A DNA stretch of 64,000 bases, taken from NCBI GenBank assembly GCA_033794685.1, contig JARAYZ010000008.1; one strand, written 5' to 3'. The translations under genes and the position numbers were made by a program. This stretch comes from Lentzea sp033794685. Its GTDB lineage: Bacteria; Actinomycetota; Actinomycetes; Mycobacteriales; Pseudonocardiaceae. The notes beneath the pieces were generated by a model. The model saw nothing but the letters and a program-made list of their open reading frames with translations. It had not been told where the DNA came from and searched no databases. Positions 33,997 to 42,634 of this stretch are shown here, piece by piece. How positions within the stretch are numbered: position 1 is the stretch's first letter; the number at the start of each line of letters is the position of its first letter.

Positions 33997-36900
33997 TCAT
34001 GCGTCGTGGTCGTCCTCGGCTTCCTTGTCCCACCTGTCGGCCTGGGCATCGAACCCCTCAACGCACTTGCGAAGCTGGCGGGCTGTGAAAGGCCAGCGAT
34101 CCTCGATCTGGAGCGCCCAAGCCGCGTGCTTCGCGCTCAGCTCGCGCTCCTGGTCACCGCCGTCGTACACGCCGCGCACCGACAAGCTGTGGTTGTTGGC
34201 CGTTCCGAGGACGAAACCCTCGCTGATCCGGGCGGACGCGAGATCTTCCAGGACATCGCGGACGAACTCGGACGGCCAAGCGCCATCGCTGCCATGTGAA
34301 CTTCCCGCCAGCATCTGGCCGATGTAGATCTCTCCTGCCTCGAGATGATCGGTGCCAGCGAGCAGGGCACGCGACTCGTCCACCCACTGCCTGTGCTCAG
34401 GTACGGTCCGACACTTGAACAATGCGATGAAGGCACTTCCCTTGACCGGCTTGACGGGGCCGTCTGAGCGCTCCATGGCCAAGCAGACCAATCTTATGAA
34501 CTTCTGCGGGTCGGTCGAGATCTGCCGGTACAGAACAGCAGGAGCACGTGTCTGGCTGAGTTCGATGACGTAAGTCAGCTCCAGATCAGCGATCGTGTCT
34601 TCATCAACGCCGGAAGCCGTCAGGTGGTCGAGCAACACTCCGACTTCGTGCCGCAGACCTCGATGCTCGGCAGCTGCCTGAAGAGCGCGGACCACCAACG
34701 GGTGCGGTGGCATCCACACCTTTCTGAGCACCGCCAGGTACAGAACGCCCACCACGACCTCAGGCCGGTCGCGAGCGATGAGCTCGCGAAGGTACCGCTC
34801 CGTACCAGCGTCCTGGGGCACAGCTGTGGTCAACTGCCAGTACATCGCCTGCGCTGCCTGATCAGCGGCCTCGACGAGGTTCAGCACTTCGGTAGAGCCA
34901 GGCAACGCGAGCAGCGCGCGTCCCTGAGTGATCGGATCCCACGACCTGAGCCGGTCACCCACCATCTGCAACGCCTCGTGCGTCTGTGACCTCGCCACAG
35001 CGGCAAACCAGCCCGATGCCACTTCGGCCGAGGCGTCGTTCCCGTGAAGCAGAGGGAATAGCTCGTCGTGCATTTCGAGGCCCACGACCTCAGCGACCTT
35101 CGCACCAAGTGACTGGGCGTCAGTCATCTCTGAAGCCAGCGCTAGGATTCCCTTGACGCCGTGTGCTCCGAGCACTTCCTCGACCACGGCGATCCTGCGC
35201 TGACGACGCCGTTCCACGTAGCCCTCGTAGTCGTCGAACGCTTCGAGTGGCATCACATCCGAGTTGAACAGCAGCGCGTGCCGTTCCGGAAGATCGACGG
35301 GCTCCAGCCGTGCGACGAACTCCTCCAATCCAGGGGTCTCTGCCGCGAAGTACACGAGATGACCGAGGAGTGCCCACCAGAACGTCATGCGCACGCGGGG
35401 TTCAAGGACGTCGACGTCGAGCGCGACCATCGCTTTGACGAGGCTTTGCCTCGTATCCGCCCGGACGCGCGCCAGTCCTCGGACGACGTCAGGCCACCGA
35501 GCCGGGTTGGCGGCGGCCATCTCGATCACGCGTGTGGTGAGCAGGGCGTGGGTCGGTTCCCAATCCTCGATCGGGGCCTGCACGAACGGAGTCGGCCAGT
35601 CACGGAAAGCCGGACGGTCGGTAAGCGCGTGAAGTCCGTAGTCCTCCGCCAGGAACCTGACGGCGAGCCGCCAGCCGATGGCGGGCTTGCGCCGGAGAAC
35701 GTCCTCGATCGCGGCGCGCTGCCGTTCGGCGGACGCGACGGTGAACGGCATCAGTGGTAGGAGCGCATCGGCAAGCGTTTCCAGTGGACGGCTCCGGTAG
35801 TTGCTGTCCGGATCGGGATCCAACTCGGCAAGACGGGCCAGCGCCCTGACGCCGAGCAGTAGATGTTCAGCCGTCCAGCAGAGCCTTCCGAGTGCCCAGA
35901 GCAGATAGGTGTGCGGCGACCGCCCGAATCCACCTGCCGTGTCCGCGAACATCCGTACCAGTACAGGATCTCCTCCGCTCAGACCTTGATCCACCTGGTC
36001 CAGGAAGAGCTCAGGAGCTGCCTCTGCCAACAGCGGCAACACATCCGCCAAGGTATTCCACCGTTCTCCCGACGGATCGTCGTTGGCGTGCTGGAGGAGT
36101 TCCGCCACCAGCTGTTCCGCACGATCGTCGCCCTGTACTCCTGCCACCGCGATGACCTGGGCGACCCCGTGGCGAAGGTGCTCAGACGCCTCAGCCCCGA
36201 ACAGGACCGAGATGGCAAGCCGGCGCCAGCGCTGGAGTCCGGCGTCCCCAAGCCTGGTCCCCAGGTAGGCCCAGGCGTCCTGGACGTCGGCGAGCTGATA
36301 CCTGTTCCCGGACTTGTGCAACAGCGGATCATCGTTGTCCGAGTTCTCGATGGCGAAGAGTTCGATGTCCTCGTACGGCAAGTCGGTCAGCTCTTGCAGG
36401 ACAAGCTGATCAGATTCGGTGGTCCGCCCCCATGCCCCGGCAAGCGTCAATCGCACGGCCAAGCGCGGAACGGGAGGGGATGCCCAGGACGGCGTGGACC
36501 TACCTGGCGTCATCCTGCGCATAAGTGCGCGAACGCTCTTCCTCAGCGCGCCCGCGCACTTGTCGGCCTCGCCACGTGACATGCCGTGTGCCATCAATGC
36601 GGCACTTGCCTTGTCACGCGGTATGCGTGGCAGGACAAAGCTGTCATGGCGCCGATCGTCGCGTGAGTCGGCCACGACAAGGACGTGATGTCCGCGTCGC
36701 GTGGCACTGTCACGGTCGAGGTCGCTGGAGGTCGTTACGATCAGCAGGGGCTGCAGCCGTATCGCATGGCGCCAACCGTGCTCTGTGTCGGCGAGGACCG
36801 CGCGGCGTGCAGGTCCGGTGACGGAGAACAGCGACGCGACGAACGTCAGCGCCTCGTAGGCGGAGGCTGCCGTGATCACTCTCGTCGATGCCGGTCCAGC

Positions 36901-37500
36901 GAGCCATTCGTCGATCTGCCGGACCACCGTTTCGCGGCCGATCAGGGGGAAGTCCGAGGGGAGCTTCGTCGACTCGACCTGTTCGAGCCACCAGGCGTTC
37001 AAGCGACACAATCCGGCGACAACGCCGATCCCCAGTTCAGGCTCCACCTCGATGAGATGTCCCGGAAGGAACTGCAGCCACACGTGCAGGTCACGGTGGC
37101 TGAGCTTGGCGTTCTGCCGGTCGACGAGTTCTCGGATGTCTTCCGGCAGCTGGGCTGCCTCGGGCATCATCGTTTCCCGCCCGAAGAGCATCGGGATCAG
37201 CTGTTTGCCCAGCCGGAGCGCCTCTGCGATCTCCTTGCGAACCCAGTTCTCTGGATCGTGCAACACCTCGGTGTTCCAGCGCGGCCCGATCACGACGAGC
37301 AGCACTCGGCAGCCGCGCACACCGCCGAGCAGGTCGGGCTGGAAGACGTTCCCCAGCGAGATCGAGCGGCTCGACCTGAACACTTCGTCGCGCCCGAACT
37401 CGCGCGACAGCCCTTCGTCCAGCGCCAGTGCGGCCTCGTCGCCGTCTCCGACCTGGAAGTTGATGAAAATTCCCGCCACGCTCAAATCCTCGGCAGTCAT
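33997..37500 (-). CDS. TIR domain - STAND-like - helical repeat protein (candidate antiphage protein)
   Basis: A 1167-residue protein. Residues 8-108 form a TIR domain: GIFINFQVGDGDEAALALDE, DEVFRS, a strand CRVLLVVIGPRW and W86-VRK-E90, where Glu90 is the likely NAD-cleaving residue. Residues 180-330 resemble a STAND-type NTPase start (PLIGRETVVRQIDEWLAG), but the P-loop is degenerate (TAASAYEALT), so ATP use is doubtful. A winged-helix-like part follows, then some 700 residues of helical repeats that may bind the trigger. TIR domains in such proteins deplete NAD on activation. The ATG at 37500 has a weak ribosome site; GTG at 37479 has GAGGA 7 bases upstream and may be the real start. One-gene insert between direct repeats. 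Confidence 0.85.
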   Translation of the reverse strand: MTAEDLSVAGIFINFQVGDGDEAALALDEGLSREFGRDEVFRSSRSISLGNVFQPDLLGGVRGCRVLLVVIGPRWNTEVLHDPENWVRKEIAEALRLGKQLIPMLFGRETMMPEAAQLPEDIRELVDRQNAKLSHRDLHVWLQFLPGHLIEVEPELGIGVVAGLCRLNAWWLEQVESTKLPSDFPLIGRETVVRQIDEWLAGPASTRVITAASAYEALTFVASLFSVTGPARRAVLADTEHGWRHAIRLQPLLIVTTSSDLDRDSATRRGHHVLVVADSRDDRRHDSFVLPRIPRDKASAALMAHGMSRGEADKCAGALRKSVRALMRRMTPGRSTPSWASPPVPRLAVRLTLAGAWGRTTESDQLVLQELTDLPYEDIELFAIENSDNDDPLLHKSGNRYQLADVQDAWAYLGTRLGDAGLQRWRRLAISVLFGAEASEHLRHGVAQVIAVAGVQGDDRAEQLVAELLQHANDDPSGERWNTLADVLPLLAEAAPELFLDQVDQGLSGGDPVLVRMFADTAGGFGRSPHTYLLWALGRLCWTAEHLLLGVRALARLAELDPDPDSNYRSRPLETLADALLPLMPFTVASAERQRAAIEDVLRRKPAIGWRLAVRFLAEDYGLHALTDRPAFRDWPTPFVQAPIEDWEPTHALLTTRVIEMAAANPARWPDVVRGLARVRADTRQSLVKAMVALDVDVLEPRVRMTFWWALLGHLVYFAAETPGLEEFVARLEPVDLPERHALLFNSDVMPLEAFDDYEGYVERRRQRRIAVVEEVLGAHGVKGILALASEMTDAQSLGAKVAEVVGLEMHDELFPLLHGNDASAEVASGWFAAVARSQTHEALQMVGDRLRSWDPITQGRALLALPGSTEVLNLVEAADQAAQAMYWQLTTAVPQDAGTERYLRELIARDRPEVVVGVLYLAVLRKVWMPPHPLVVRALQAAAEHRGLRHEVGVLLDHLTASGVDEDTIADLELTYVIELSQTRAPAVLYRQISTDPQKFIRLVCLAMERSDGPVKPVKGSAFIALFKCRTVPEHRQWVDESRALLAGTDHLEAGEIYIGQMLAGSSHGSDGAWPSEFVRDVLEDLASARISEGFVLGTANNHSLSVRGVYDGGDQERELSAKHAAWALQIEDRWPFTARQLRKCVEGFDAQADRWDKEAEDDHDA

Positions 37501-37700
37501 GGTTCGTTCCGACAGGGGTTTCCCGTTTCCTCTTCAACGCCGCACAGTCGTGCGCACCGGTAGCTCAGCCGGCTCGGTAGCCGGTGAACCCACCGCTTCC
37601 TCGAACGGGACCGAACGGCTTTGGCATACCCGACGGGGTGGAAGCACCGCTGCCCAGGTCACCGGTAAGCGGCCAGCACCGTCACGCCGCCGACCAGCCA
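37501..37700. promoter_or_regulatory. Upstream region of the TIR-STAND gene
   Basis: 200 bases belonging to the insert. It contains short GC-rich inverted repeats such as CACCGG...CCGGTG at 37557-37592. No integrase, transposase or att-like tRNA sequence is visible. Confidence 0.4.
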
Positions 37701-37738
37701 CTCTGCACGCGCGGGGCGGCCCTTTTTCACGCCCTCAG
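37701..37738. repeat. Direct repeat, right copy (insertion boundary)
   Basis: Copy of 33911-33947 with one substitution, one extra T and a final C for G. It lacks the left arm of the hairpin and contains the stop codon and last codons of the GNAT gene, as expected if it is the original target side. Confidence 0.8.
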
Positions 37739-38530
37739 CGCGTACTCGGTGAACTGACCGGCGATCCCGAACCCCAGACGCCGGTAGACGGTCGCGCCGT
37801 CCTCAGAGGCCTGTAGGACGGCAATGCGGTGCCCCTCGGCGCGGGCGGTGCGCAACGCGGCCAACGTGATCGCACCGCCGTAGCCGCGGCGACGGTCGCC
37901 GGCGAGGGTCGCGATGTTGTAGACCCCGGCGACCCCTGCGTGCAGGAACACCTCCGCCGTGCACACCGCACGGCCCTCCGCGTACCCCACGAGGTAACGC
38001 GCTGAGCTGGTCAACGCGTGCGGGGCCGTGGCGGCGTAGAAGCGGCGGACCGTCTCGGCGGGCGGGTCCCAGTTCGCGGCCAGGATCGAGGCGTAACCGG
38101 CGAGTTCCGCCTCTGTGGTGACGCGGTGGATCTCCAGCCCTTCGACGTCCGGCTCGGGCAGGGCGGCGTCGGCGAGGTCCATCCACATCGCGGCCTCGGT
38201 GTCCGTCGCGTGGCCCAGCACCGAGCCGAGTTCGGCCGGTGTCGACGCGGGACCGACCCACCACGAGAACGGGCGTCCGGTCGCCCTCACCGCGCTCACG
38301 GTCTCGGCCACACGAGCAGACACGTCATCCGAGCTGAAGCGGGCCGCCGCGACGATGTTGAACGTGTCGTCGTCCAGGCCGCTGTCCGCGATCAGGAGGT
38401 CGTCCGTCACGGTCACGGTCGCGCCGTCGAGATGCCGGTGCAGGTGGCACGCGTGCTCGGCAAGGTTCAGTTCCATGCTCGCCAGCAGGGTGGTGGTGTG
38501 GGCAACTCGCTCGTCCTGCATGGCGTCCAT
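37727..38530 (-). CDS. GNAT family N-acetyltransferase
   Basis: A 267-residue protein. The N-terminal half is a divergent GNAT-like domain with WWVGPASTPAELG. The C-terminal half carries the acetyl-CoA loop RRRGYGGAITLAALRTARAEG and YRRLGFGIAGQFTEYAL. ATG at 38530; the next ATG at 38521 is also possible. Its stop lies in the right direct repeat. Before the TIR gene was inserted it would have been directly convergent with aceE and shared its terminator. Substrate unknown. Confidence 0.82.
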   Translation of the reverse strand: MDAMQDERVAHTTTLLASMELNLAEHACHLHRHLDGATVTVTDDLLIADSGLDDDTFNIVAAARFSSDDVSARVAETVSAVRATGRPFSWWVGPASTPAELGSVLGHATDTEAAMWMDLADAALPEPDVEGLEIHRVTTEAELAGYASILAANWDPPAETVRRFYAATAPHALTSSARYLVGYAEGRAVCTAEVFLHAGVAGVYNIATLAGDRRRGYGGAITLAALRTARAEGHRIAVLQASEDGATVYRRLGFGIAGQFTEYALRA

Positions 38531-38541
38531 CGGACCACGCA

Positions 38542-38601
38542 AGGGGCCTTAGCAATGAGTCTTTTGCAGACGAAGTTCAAAATCTCATTGCTAAGGCCCT
38601 G
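38542..38601. repeat. Palindromic repeat element, copy 2
   Basis: Arms GGGGCCTTAGCAATGAG and CTCATTGCTAAGGCCCT with a 24-base loop. Reverse-complemented, it matches the element at 14720-14784 in arms and in the loop block ACTTCGTC-NN-CAAAAGA. It lies directly upstream of the GNAT start. Confidence 0.75.
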
Positions 38602-38611
38602 GTCAGAGCAT

Positions 38612-38644
38612 CCGATATATCAGTTCGACCGATATATCAGTTCG
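38612..38644. repeat. Tandem 16-bp repeat
   Basis: CCGATATATCAGTTCG twice, separated by one A, immediately after the stop of the M14 peptidase gene. Each unit contains the palindrome GATATATC. AT-rich in a GC-rich setting; possibly a protein-binding site. Confidence 0.6.
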
Positions 38645-38645
38645 T

Positions 38646-39818
38646 TCAGCACTGAGCGACGGGCTGCGCGGGCAGGAGCGGGCCGTCCGCTCGGGCGTCC
38701 AGCAGCACCGGCACCAACGCTCGCGCCTCCTGCTTGAGCGGCACGATCCGATCACCGCCTCGGAGGTACTGGGACTTGATGCCGTGCAACGCCAGTTCGT
38801 CCCGCACCTCGACGTACTGGGCACCGGTCAGCACATAACCGCACGGCGGCGTGGCCACGACATCCGACGGATCCGGCGCCTGGTTGTCGGCGCCCCCGAA
38901 GTAGATCGGGCCGGACCGGACCGCACGGGAGGCGGCGTTCGCGGCCTCGATCGCCGAGCGGTTCGAGCCGACGAACGACTGGGTGCCGTCCAGGGCGAGC
39001 AGGTGCGACTCGACGCGGTACGCCGGGGTGTTGTCGACGTTGGTCTCCACCAGCAGGCCCATGCCGTGCTTCAACCCACCGGTGTTGCGCAGGATGCGCT
39101 CCTGGCCGTCGCCGGCCACCTGGCGGACGGGCTCGCCGGTCACCGGGTCGACGTAGATGCCGTAGACGCCGGACGTGCGGCCGGCGGCCTCGACCGAAGG
39201 CCGGACGAAGGAACGGGAGAGCGTCTCGGACAGGTCATGAACACCAGGTGCCACGTTCAGGTTGCGTGGCCACAGCCAGAGGACGTCCTTCACGTAGTAG
39301 GGCTCCGACGGGCCGAACTCGTGCAGGTCGTGGATGACGTCGGGCTGCCAGTCGCGGATCACCGCGGCCATCGCGCGGGCCTCGGCGGTGCGCAGGAGCA
39401 GGTGGTCGCGGTTGATGTCGATGCCGGCGGAGTTGCCGCGGGTGTCGGCGGCGCGGCCGTCCGGGTTGGCGTTCGGGACGAAGAGGTAGGTGACGGAGGA
39501 CGAACGCGGCAGGGAGCGCATGCGGATCAGGCACGCCTCGCGGCCGGCGGGTTCGTCGCCGTGCTGGGAGCAGATGAAGAGAACCACCGTGCGCGCGGTG
39601 CGGGAGCCCACGCGCACGAGCTGGATCGGGCGGCCCTGGGCGGTGACGCCGATCTCCGAGACGGGGAGGCCGGTGGCGCGCAGGTAGGCCTGTTCCTCGG
39701 CCTCGGTGGTCCACTTGCCGGTGAGCTCGAATCCGGTGCGCGGAGGTGGTGCGGCGACGGCCGGAACAGCTACCAGCGACGAGACAGCGGTCAGCAGAGC
39801 GATCAACAGTCCCCTCAT
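38646..39818 (-). CDS. Secreted M14-family zinc carboxypeptidase
   Basis: A 390-residue precursor with a Sec signal peptide (hydrophobic 3-22, cleavage after AVAA). Zinc ligands His86 and Glu89 (SQHGDEP), with the third ligand His163 or His166 in VIHDLHEFGP. The catalytic Glu is probably in LLVETNVDN. NPDGR and NRDHL are the conserved substrate-binding stretches. Family members remove C-terminal residues from peptides or cell-wall peptides. ATG overlaps the stop of pnuC. No cell-wall anchor is seen, so it is likely released. Confidence 0.87.
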   Translation of the reverse strand: MRGLLIALLTAVSSLVAVPAVAAPPPRTGFELTGKWTTEAEEQAYLRATGLPVSEIGVTAQGRPIQLVRVGSRTARTVVLFICSQHGDEPAGREACLIRMRSLPRSSSVTYLFVPNANPDGRAADTRGNSAGIDINRDHLLLRTAEARAMAAVIRDWQPDVIHDLHEFGPSEPYYVKDVLWLWPRNLNVAPGVHDLSETLSRSFVRPSVEAAGRTSGVYGIYVDPVTGEPVRQVAGDGQERILRNTGGLKHGMGLLVETNVDNTPAYRVESHLLALDGTQSFVGSNRSAIEAANAASRAVRSGPIYFGGADNQAPDPSDVVATPPCGYVLTGAQYVEVRDELALHGIKSQYLRGGDRIVPLKQEARALVPVLLDARADGPLLPAQPVAQC

Positions 39819-40438
39819 AGAGGAGACTTTGCCGCCTGTGTCAACCGGCGGGCGGTGCGGTTCCAGTCGAGGAAACCGTGGATCACCAGGCCCGCGAAGA
39901 TCACGTAGACGAACGCGCTGAAGTACAGGCCCGACTGGATCTGCAACGGCACGCCGACGGCGTCGACCACGAGCCACACCAGCCAGAACTCCACGAGCCC
40001 CAGGCCCTGCAGCGCGAACGCGAGGATGGTGCCGATGAAGATCGCGGCGTCCGGCCACGGTGCCCACGAGGCGTCCAGCGCGTCCAGCACCAGCGCGAAC
40101 GCGACCGTGCCGACGACGAACGCGAGAGCGACCGCGATGCGTTCGCGCCAGGAACCCTTGCGCACCACCACGCCGAAGACCGGGTCACGCCGGCGCGCCC
40201 AGGCGTACCAGCCGTAGACGGCGATCGCACCGACGGCGACCTGACGGGTGGCGAGGCCACCTAGGTGCGCCGACATGTACACCGTGAAGAGCATCGCGAC
40301 GGAGACCAGCTGAACGGGCCAGGTCAAGAGTGAACGGCGCTGCGCGAGGAACACCACCGCGAGCGCCAGCACCTGCCCGACCAGCTCCGTGTACGCGATC
40401 TTCTGCCCGAAGATCGTCAGTCCCAGCTCGTACCACAC
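39815..40438 (-). CDS. pnuC: Nicotinamide riboside transporter PnuC
   Basis: A 207-residue membrane protein with about seven helices. PnuC signatures: AIAVYGWYAWARR in the middle, and LVWLVVDAVGVPLQIQSGLYFSAFVYVIFA near the end, which correspond to the riboside-binding WxxxYGWxxW and the N/Q-rich helix. PnuC carries nicotinamide riboside by facilitated diffusion for NAD salvage. The stop overlaps the start of the M14 gene. No NadR-type kinase is nearby. Its closeness to an NAD-consuming TIR gene is probably chance. Confidence 0.85.
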   Translation of the reverse strand: MWYELGLTIFGQKIAYTELVGQVLALAVVFLAQRRSLLTWPVQLVSVAMLFTVYMSAHLGGLATRQVAVGAIAVYGWYAWARRRDPVFGVVVRKGSWRERIAVALAFVVGTVAFALVLDALDASWAPWPDAAIFIGTILAFALQGLGLVEFWLVWLVVDAVGVPLQIQSGLYFSAFVYVIFAGLVIHGFLDWNRTARRLTQAAKSPL

Positions 40439-40492
40439 GGTTGTTCCCCCGCGGTTCAGTCGCAGTACACCGGTGTTTCCTACGGTCCCACC

Positions 40493-41581
40493 ATGTCATC
40501 TTCATTAGCACTCGCGCTCGTGCCTTTGTTCCTGACAGCGCCGGCAACGCCTGTCATCACACCGACGGTCGTCACGCAGACGTTCGAGGAGCCCGCCGAC
40601 GCGGACGACCCGGCCATCTGGGTGAACCCGCGCAACACCGAACGCAGTGTGGTCCTGGGCACGCTGAAGGAAGGTGGCTTGGCGGCGTTCGACCTCGGCG
40701 GTCGCACGATCGGCGTCTACCCGGCGCCGCTGCCACCGACGCCGGACGCGAAGCCCGGCCGCTACAACAACGTCGACGTCCTCGGTGACCTGGCGTTCGT
40801 CAGCGACCGCGGCCGTGACCGCATCCGGGTGTTTCAAGTGGACGAACACGGTGCGAGGGACGTCACGAACCCCGCTGCGAAGCCGGTGTTCAGCAAGACC
40901 GAGGCGGAGGTCGACGAGCAGCACACCGCGTACGGCCTGGCCGCCGGCCGGATCAACGGCAAGGACGTCGTCGTCACCAGCCGTCGCAACGAGACCAGCA
41001 TCGCGCTCCTCCAGGTCGTGAAGGGTCCCCAGTACGACACCAAGAAGATGTCCACTCTGGACCTTCCGAGCACCTTCACCCTGCCGAACGGCCGACAGTG
41101 GACCGTGTGCGGCGAGCCCGGCGAGGGTCCGCAGGTCGAGGGCATGGTGATCGACGAACGCACCAGCACCCTGTACGCCGCCCAGGAGGACGTCGGCATC
41201 TGGCGCATCCCGTTGCGCGCCAACGGCTTCGGCAAGCCGCAGCTCGTGGACAAGGTCCGCACGTGGGGTGCGCCGCAGAGGTACAACCCCGAAACCGAGG
41301 AGTGCGAGGCCGACGGACCGAACCCCGGTTTCGGCGGCAAGTGGCTCGAAGCCGACGCCGAGGGCCTCACGATCGCGAACGACGTGCTGCTCGCCTCCAG
41401 CCAGGGCGACTCCCGGTTCGTGGCCTACCGCAAGGCCGACATGAAGCCCCTCAAGGACTTCCGCATCAAGGACGTCGAGCACTCCGACGGCGCCGACATC
41501 GTGCTGGGCAAGCTCAACCTGCTCGTCGTCCACGACGGAGAACGCCCCGACGGCACCGGATTCGCGTTCATCAGGTTCTAG
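40493..41581 (+). CDS. Beta-propeller phytase, secreted
   Basis: A 362-residue protein with a signal peptide (residues 1-20) and the BPP phytase pattern: DADDPAIWVNP at the start, NNVDV, EADAEGLTIAND and GFAFIRF at the end, with many Asp/Glu for calcium binding. It hydrolyses phytate to release phosphate outside the cell. ATG at 40493. No Pho box is obvious by eye. It is divergent from pnuC. Confidence 0.88.
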   Translation: MSSSLALALVPLFLTAPATPVITPTVVTQTFEEPADADDPAIWVNPRNTERSVVLGTLKEGGLAAFDLGGRTIGVYPAPLPPTPDAKPGRYNNVDVLGDLAFVSDRGRDRIRVFQVDEHGARDVTNPAAKPVFSKTEAEVDEQHTAYGLAAGRINGKDVVVTSRRNETSIALLQVVKGPQYDTKKMSTLDLPSTFTLPNGRQWTVCGEPGEGPQVEGMVIDERTSTLYAAQEDVGIWRIPLRANGFGKPQLVDKVRTWGAPQRYNPETEECEADGPNPGFGGKWLEADAEGLTIANDVLLASSQGDSRFVAYRKADMKPLKDFRIKDVEHSDGADIVLGKLNLLVVHDGERPDGTGFAFIRF

Positions 41582-41590
41582 TCTGTCCTG

Positions 41591-42634
41591 ATGGGGATCC
41601 TGAGCCTGAACGCCCTCAACCGGGCACTGATCGAACGCCAGATGCTGCGCGAGCGCGCCGACACGAGCGCGCTCGCCACCATCGAGCACCTCTTCGGCAT
41701 CCAGGCGCAGGAACCGAAGTCGCCCTACGTCGGCCTCTGGACGCGACTCCGGGACTTCCGGCCGCAGGAGCTCGAAGTCCTCCTGACCGACCGGGAAGCC
41801 GTCCGCATCCTGCTCATGCGCGGCACGATCCACCTGGTCAGCGCACGGGACGCGCTCGGCCTGCGCCCCCACACCCAGCTCAAGCTCGACCGCGAGCTGC
41901 AGAGCGGCCCGTTCGCCGCCCGGCTCAGGGGACTCGACTTCGACGAGATCGCCGAAGCGGGCCGCAAGATCCTCGACGACACCCCGCAGGGCACCGCCGA
42001 GGCCGGCAAGCAGCTCCAACAACGCTGGCCCGACCGCGAACACACGGTCCTCGGCAACGCGCTGCGCAACAAGCTCGCCCTCGTCCAACTGCCGCCGCGC
42101 GGCCTCTGGCACAGCAGCGGCCGGGCGATCTGCACGACCGTCGAGAACTGGCTCGGCCAGCCTCAGGAAGCCATCACCAAAGAAGAGATCGTCCTGCGCT
42201 ACCTCGGGGCGTTCGGTCCGGCCACCGTCATGGACGCCCAGCAGTGGTCCGGCCTCACCAAGCTCACCGAGACGTTCAACGCCCTGCGCCCGCGCCTCGT
42301 GACGTTCCGGAACGAGGCGGGCAAGGAACTCTTCGACCTCCCCGACGCCCCACGCCCCGACCCCGAGACGCCGGTGCCGGTACGGCTGCTGCCCGAGTTC
42401 GACAACATCCTGCTGGCCCACTCCGACCGCCGCAGGGTCATCGCGGACGACCGGCTCGGCGTCGTCATCGGCGGCAAGCCCACGGTCCTCGTCGACGGTT
42501 TCGTCGTCGCCACCTGGGCCATCACCAAGGACCGCGCCGTCACCGTCGACTACATCGACGCACAGCCGAAGAGCAGGCAGAAGGCGGTCGCCGAGGAGTG
42601 CGACCGCCTTCAGGACTGGATCAACGCAACCTAG
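41591..42634 (+). CDS. AlkZ-like winged-helix DNA-binding protein (HTH_42)
   Basis: A 347-residue protein of the winged-helix AlkZ/YcaQ superfamily. It shows the Q-phi-Q type motif, Q38-A-Q40 in HLFGIQAQEPKSPYVGLW. Streptomyces AlkZ is a DNA glycosylase giving self-resistance to azinomycin B, and YcaQ removes crosslinks; most relatives are untested. It starts 9 bases after the phytase stop. This subgroup is common in actinomycetes outside biosynthetic loci, so a housekeeping repair role is as likely. Confidence 0.85.
   Translation: MGILSLNALNRALIERQMLRERADTSALATIEHLFGIQAQEPKSPYVGLWTRLRDFRPQELEVLLTDREAVRILLMRGTIHLVSARDALGLRPHTQLKLDRELQSGPFAARLRGLDFDEIAEAGRKILDDTPQGTAEAGKQLQQRWPDREHTVLGNALRNKLALVQLPPRGLWHSSGRAICTTVENWLGQPQEAITKEEIVLRYLGAFGPATVMDAQQWSGLTKLTETFNALRPRLVTFRNEAGKELFDLPDAPRPDPETPVPVRLLPEFDNILLAHSDRRRVIADDRLGVVIGGKPTVLVDGFVVATWAITKDRAVTVDYIDAQPKSRQKAVAEECDRLQDWINAT

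Noticed and set aside
37556..37592. tRNA-like GGTAGCTCAG...GGTAG sequence near the right end of the TIR insert
   Set aside because: Only a D-arm-like stretch; no anticodon stem, T-arm or acceptor stem. It is probably a short GC-rich hairpin.
33911..37738. Alternative reading of the direct repeats as two independent terminators
   Set aside because: The match runs past the hairpin arm into GNAT codons on the right and into non-coding DNA on the left, and the right copy lacks a pairing arm, so independent origin is unlikely.
39815..40438. Functional link of PnuC with the TIR NADase gene
   Set aside because: The TIR gene appears to be a separate insert, and the GNAT and M14 genes lie in between.
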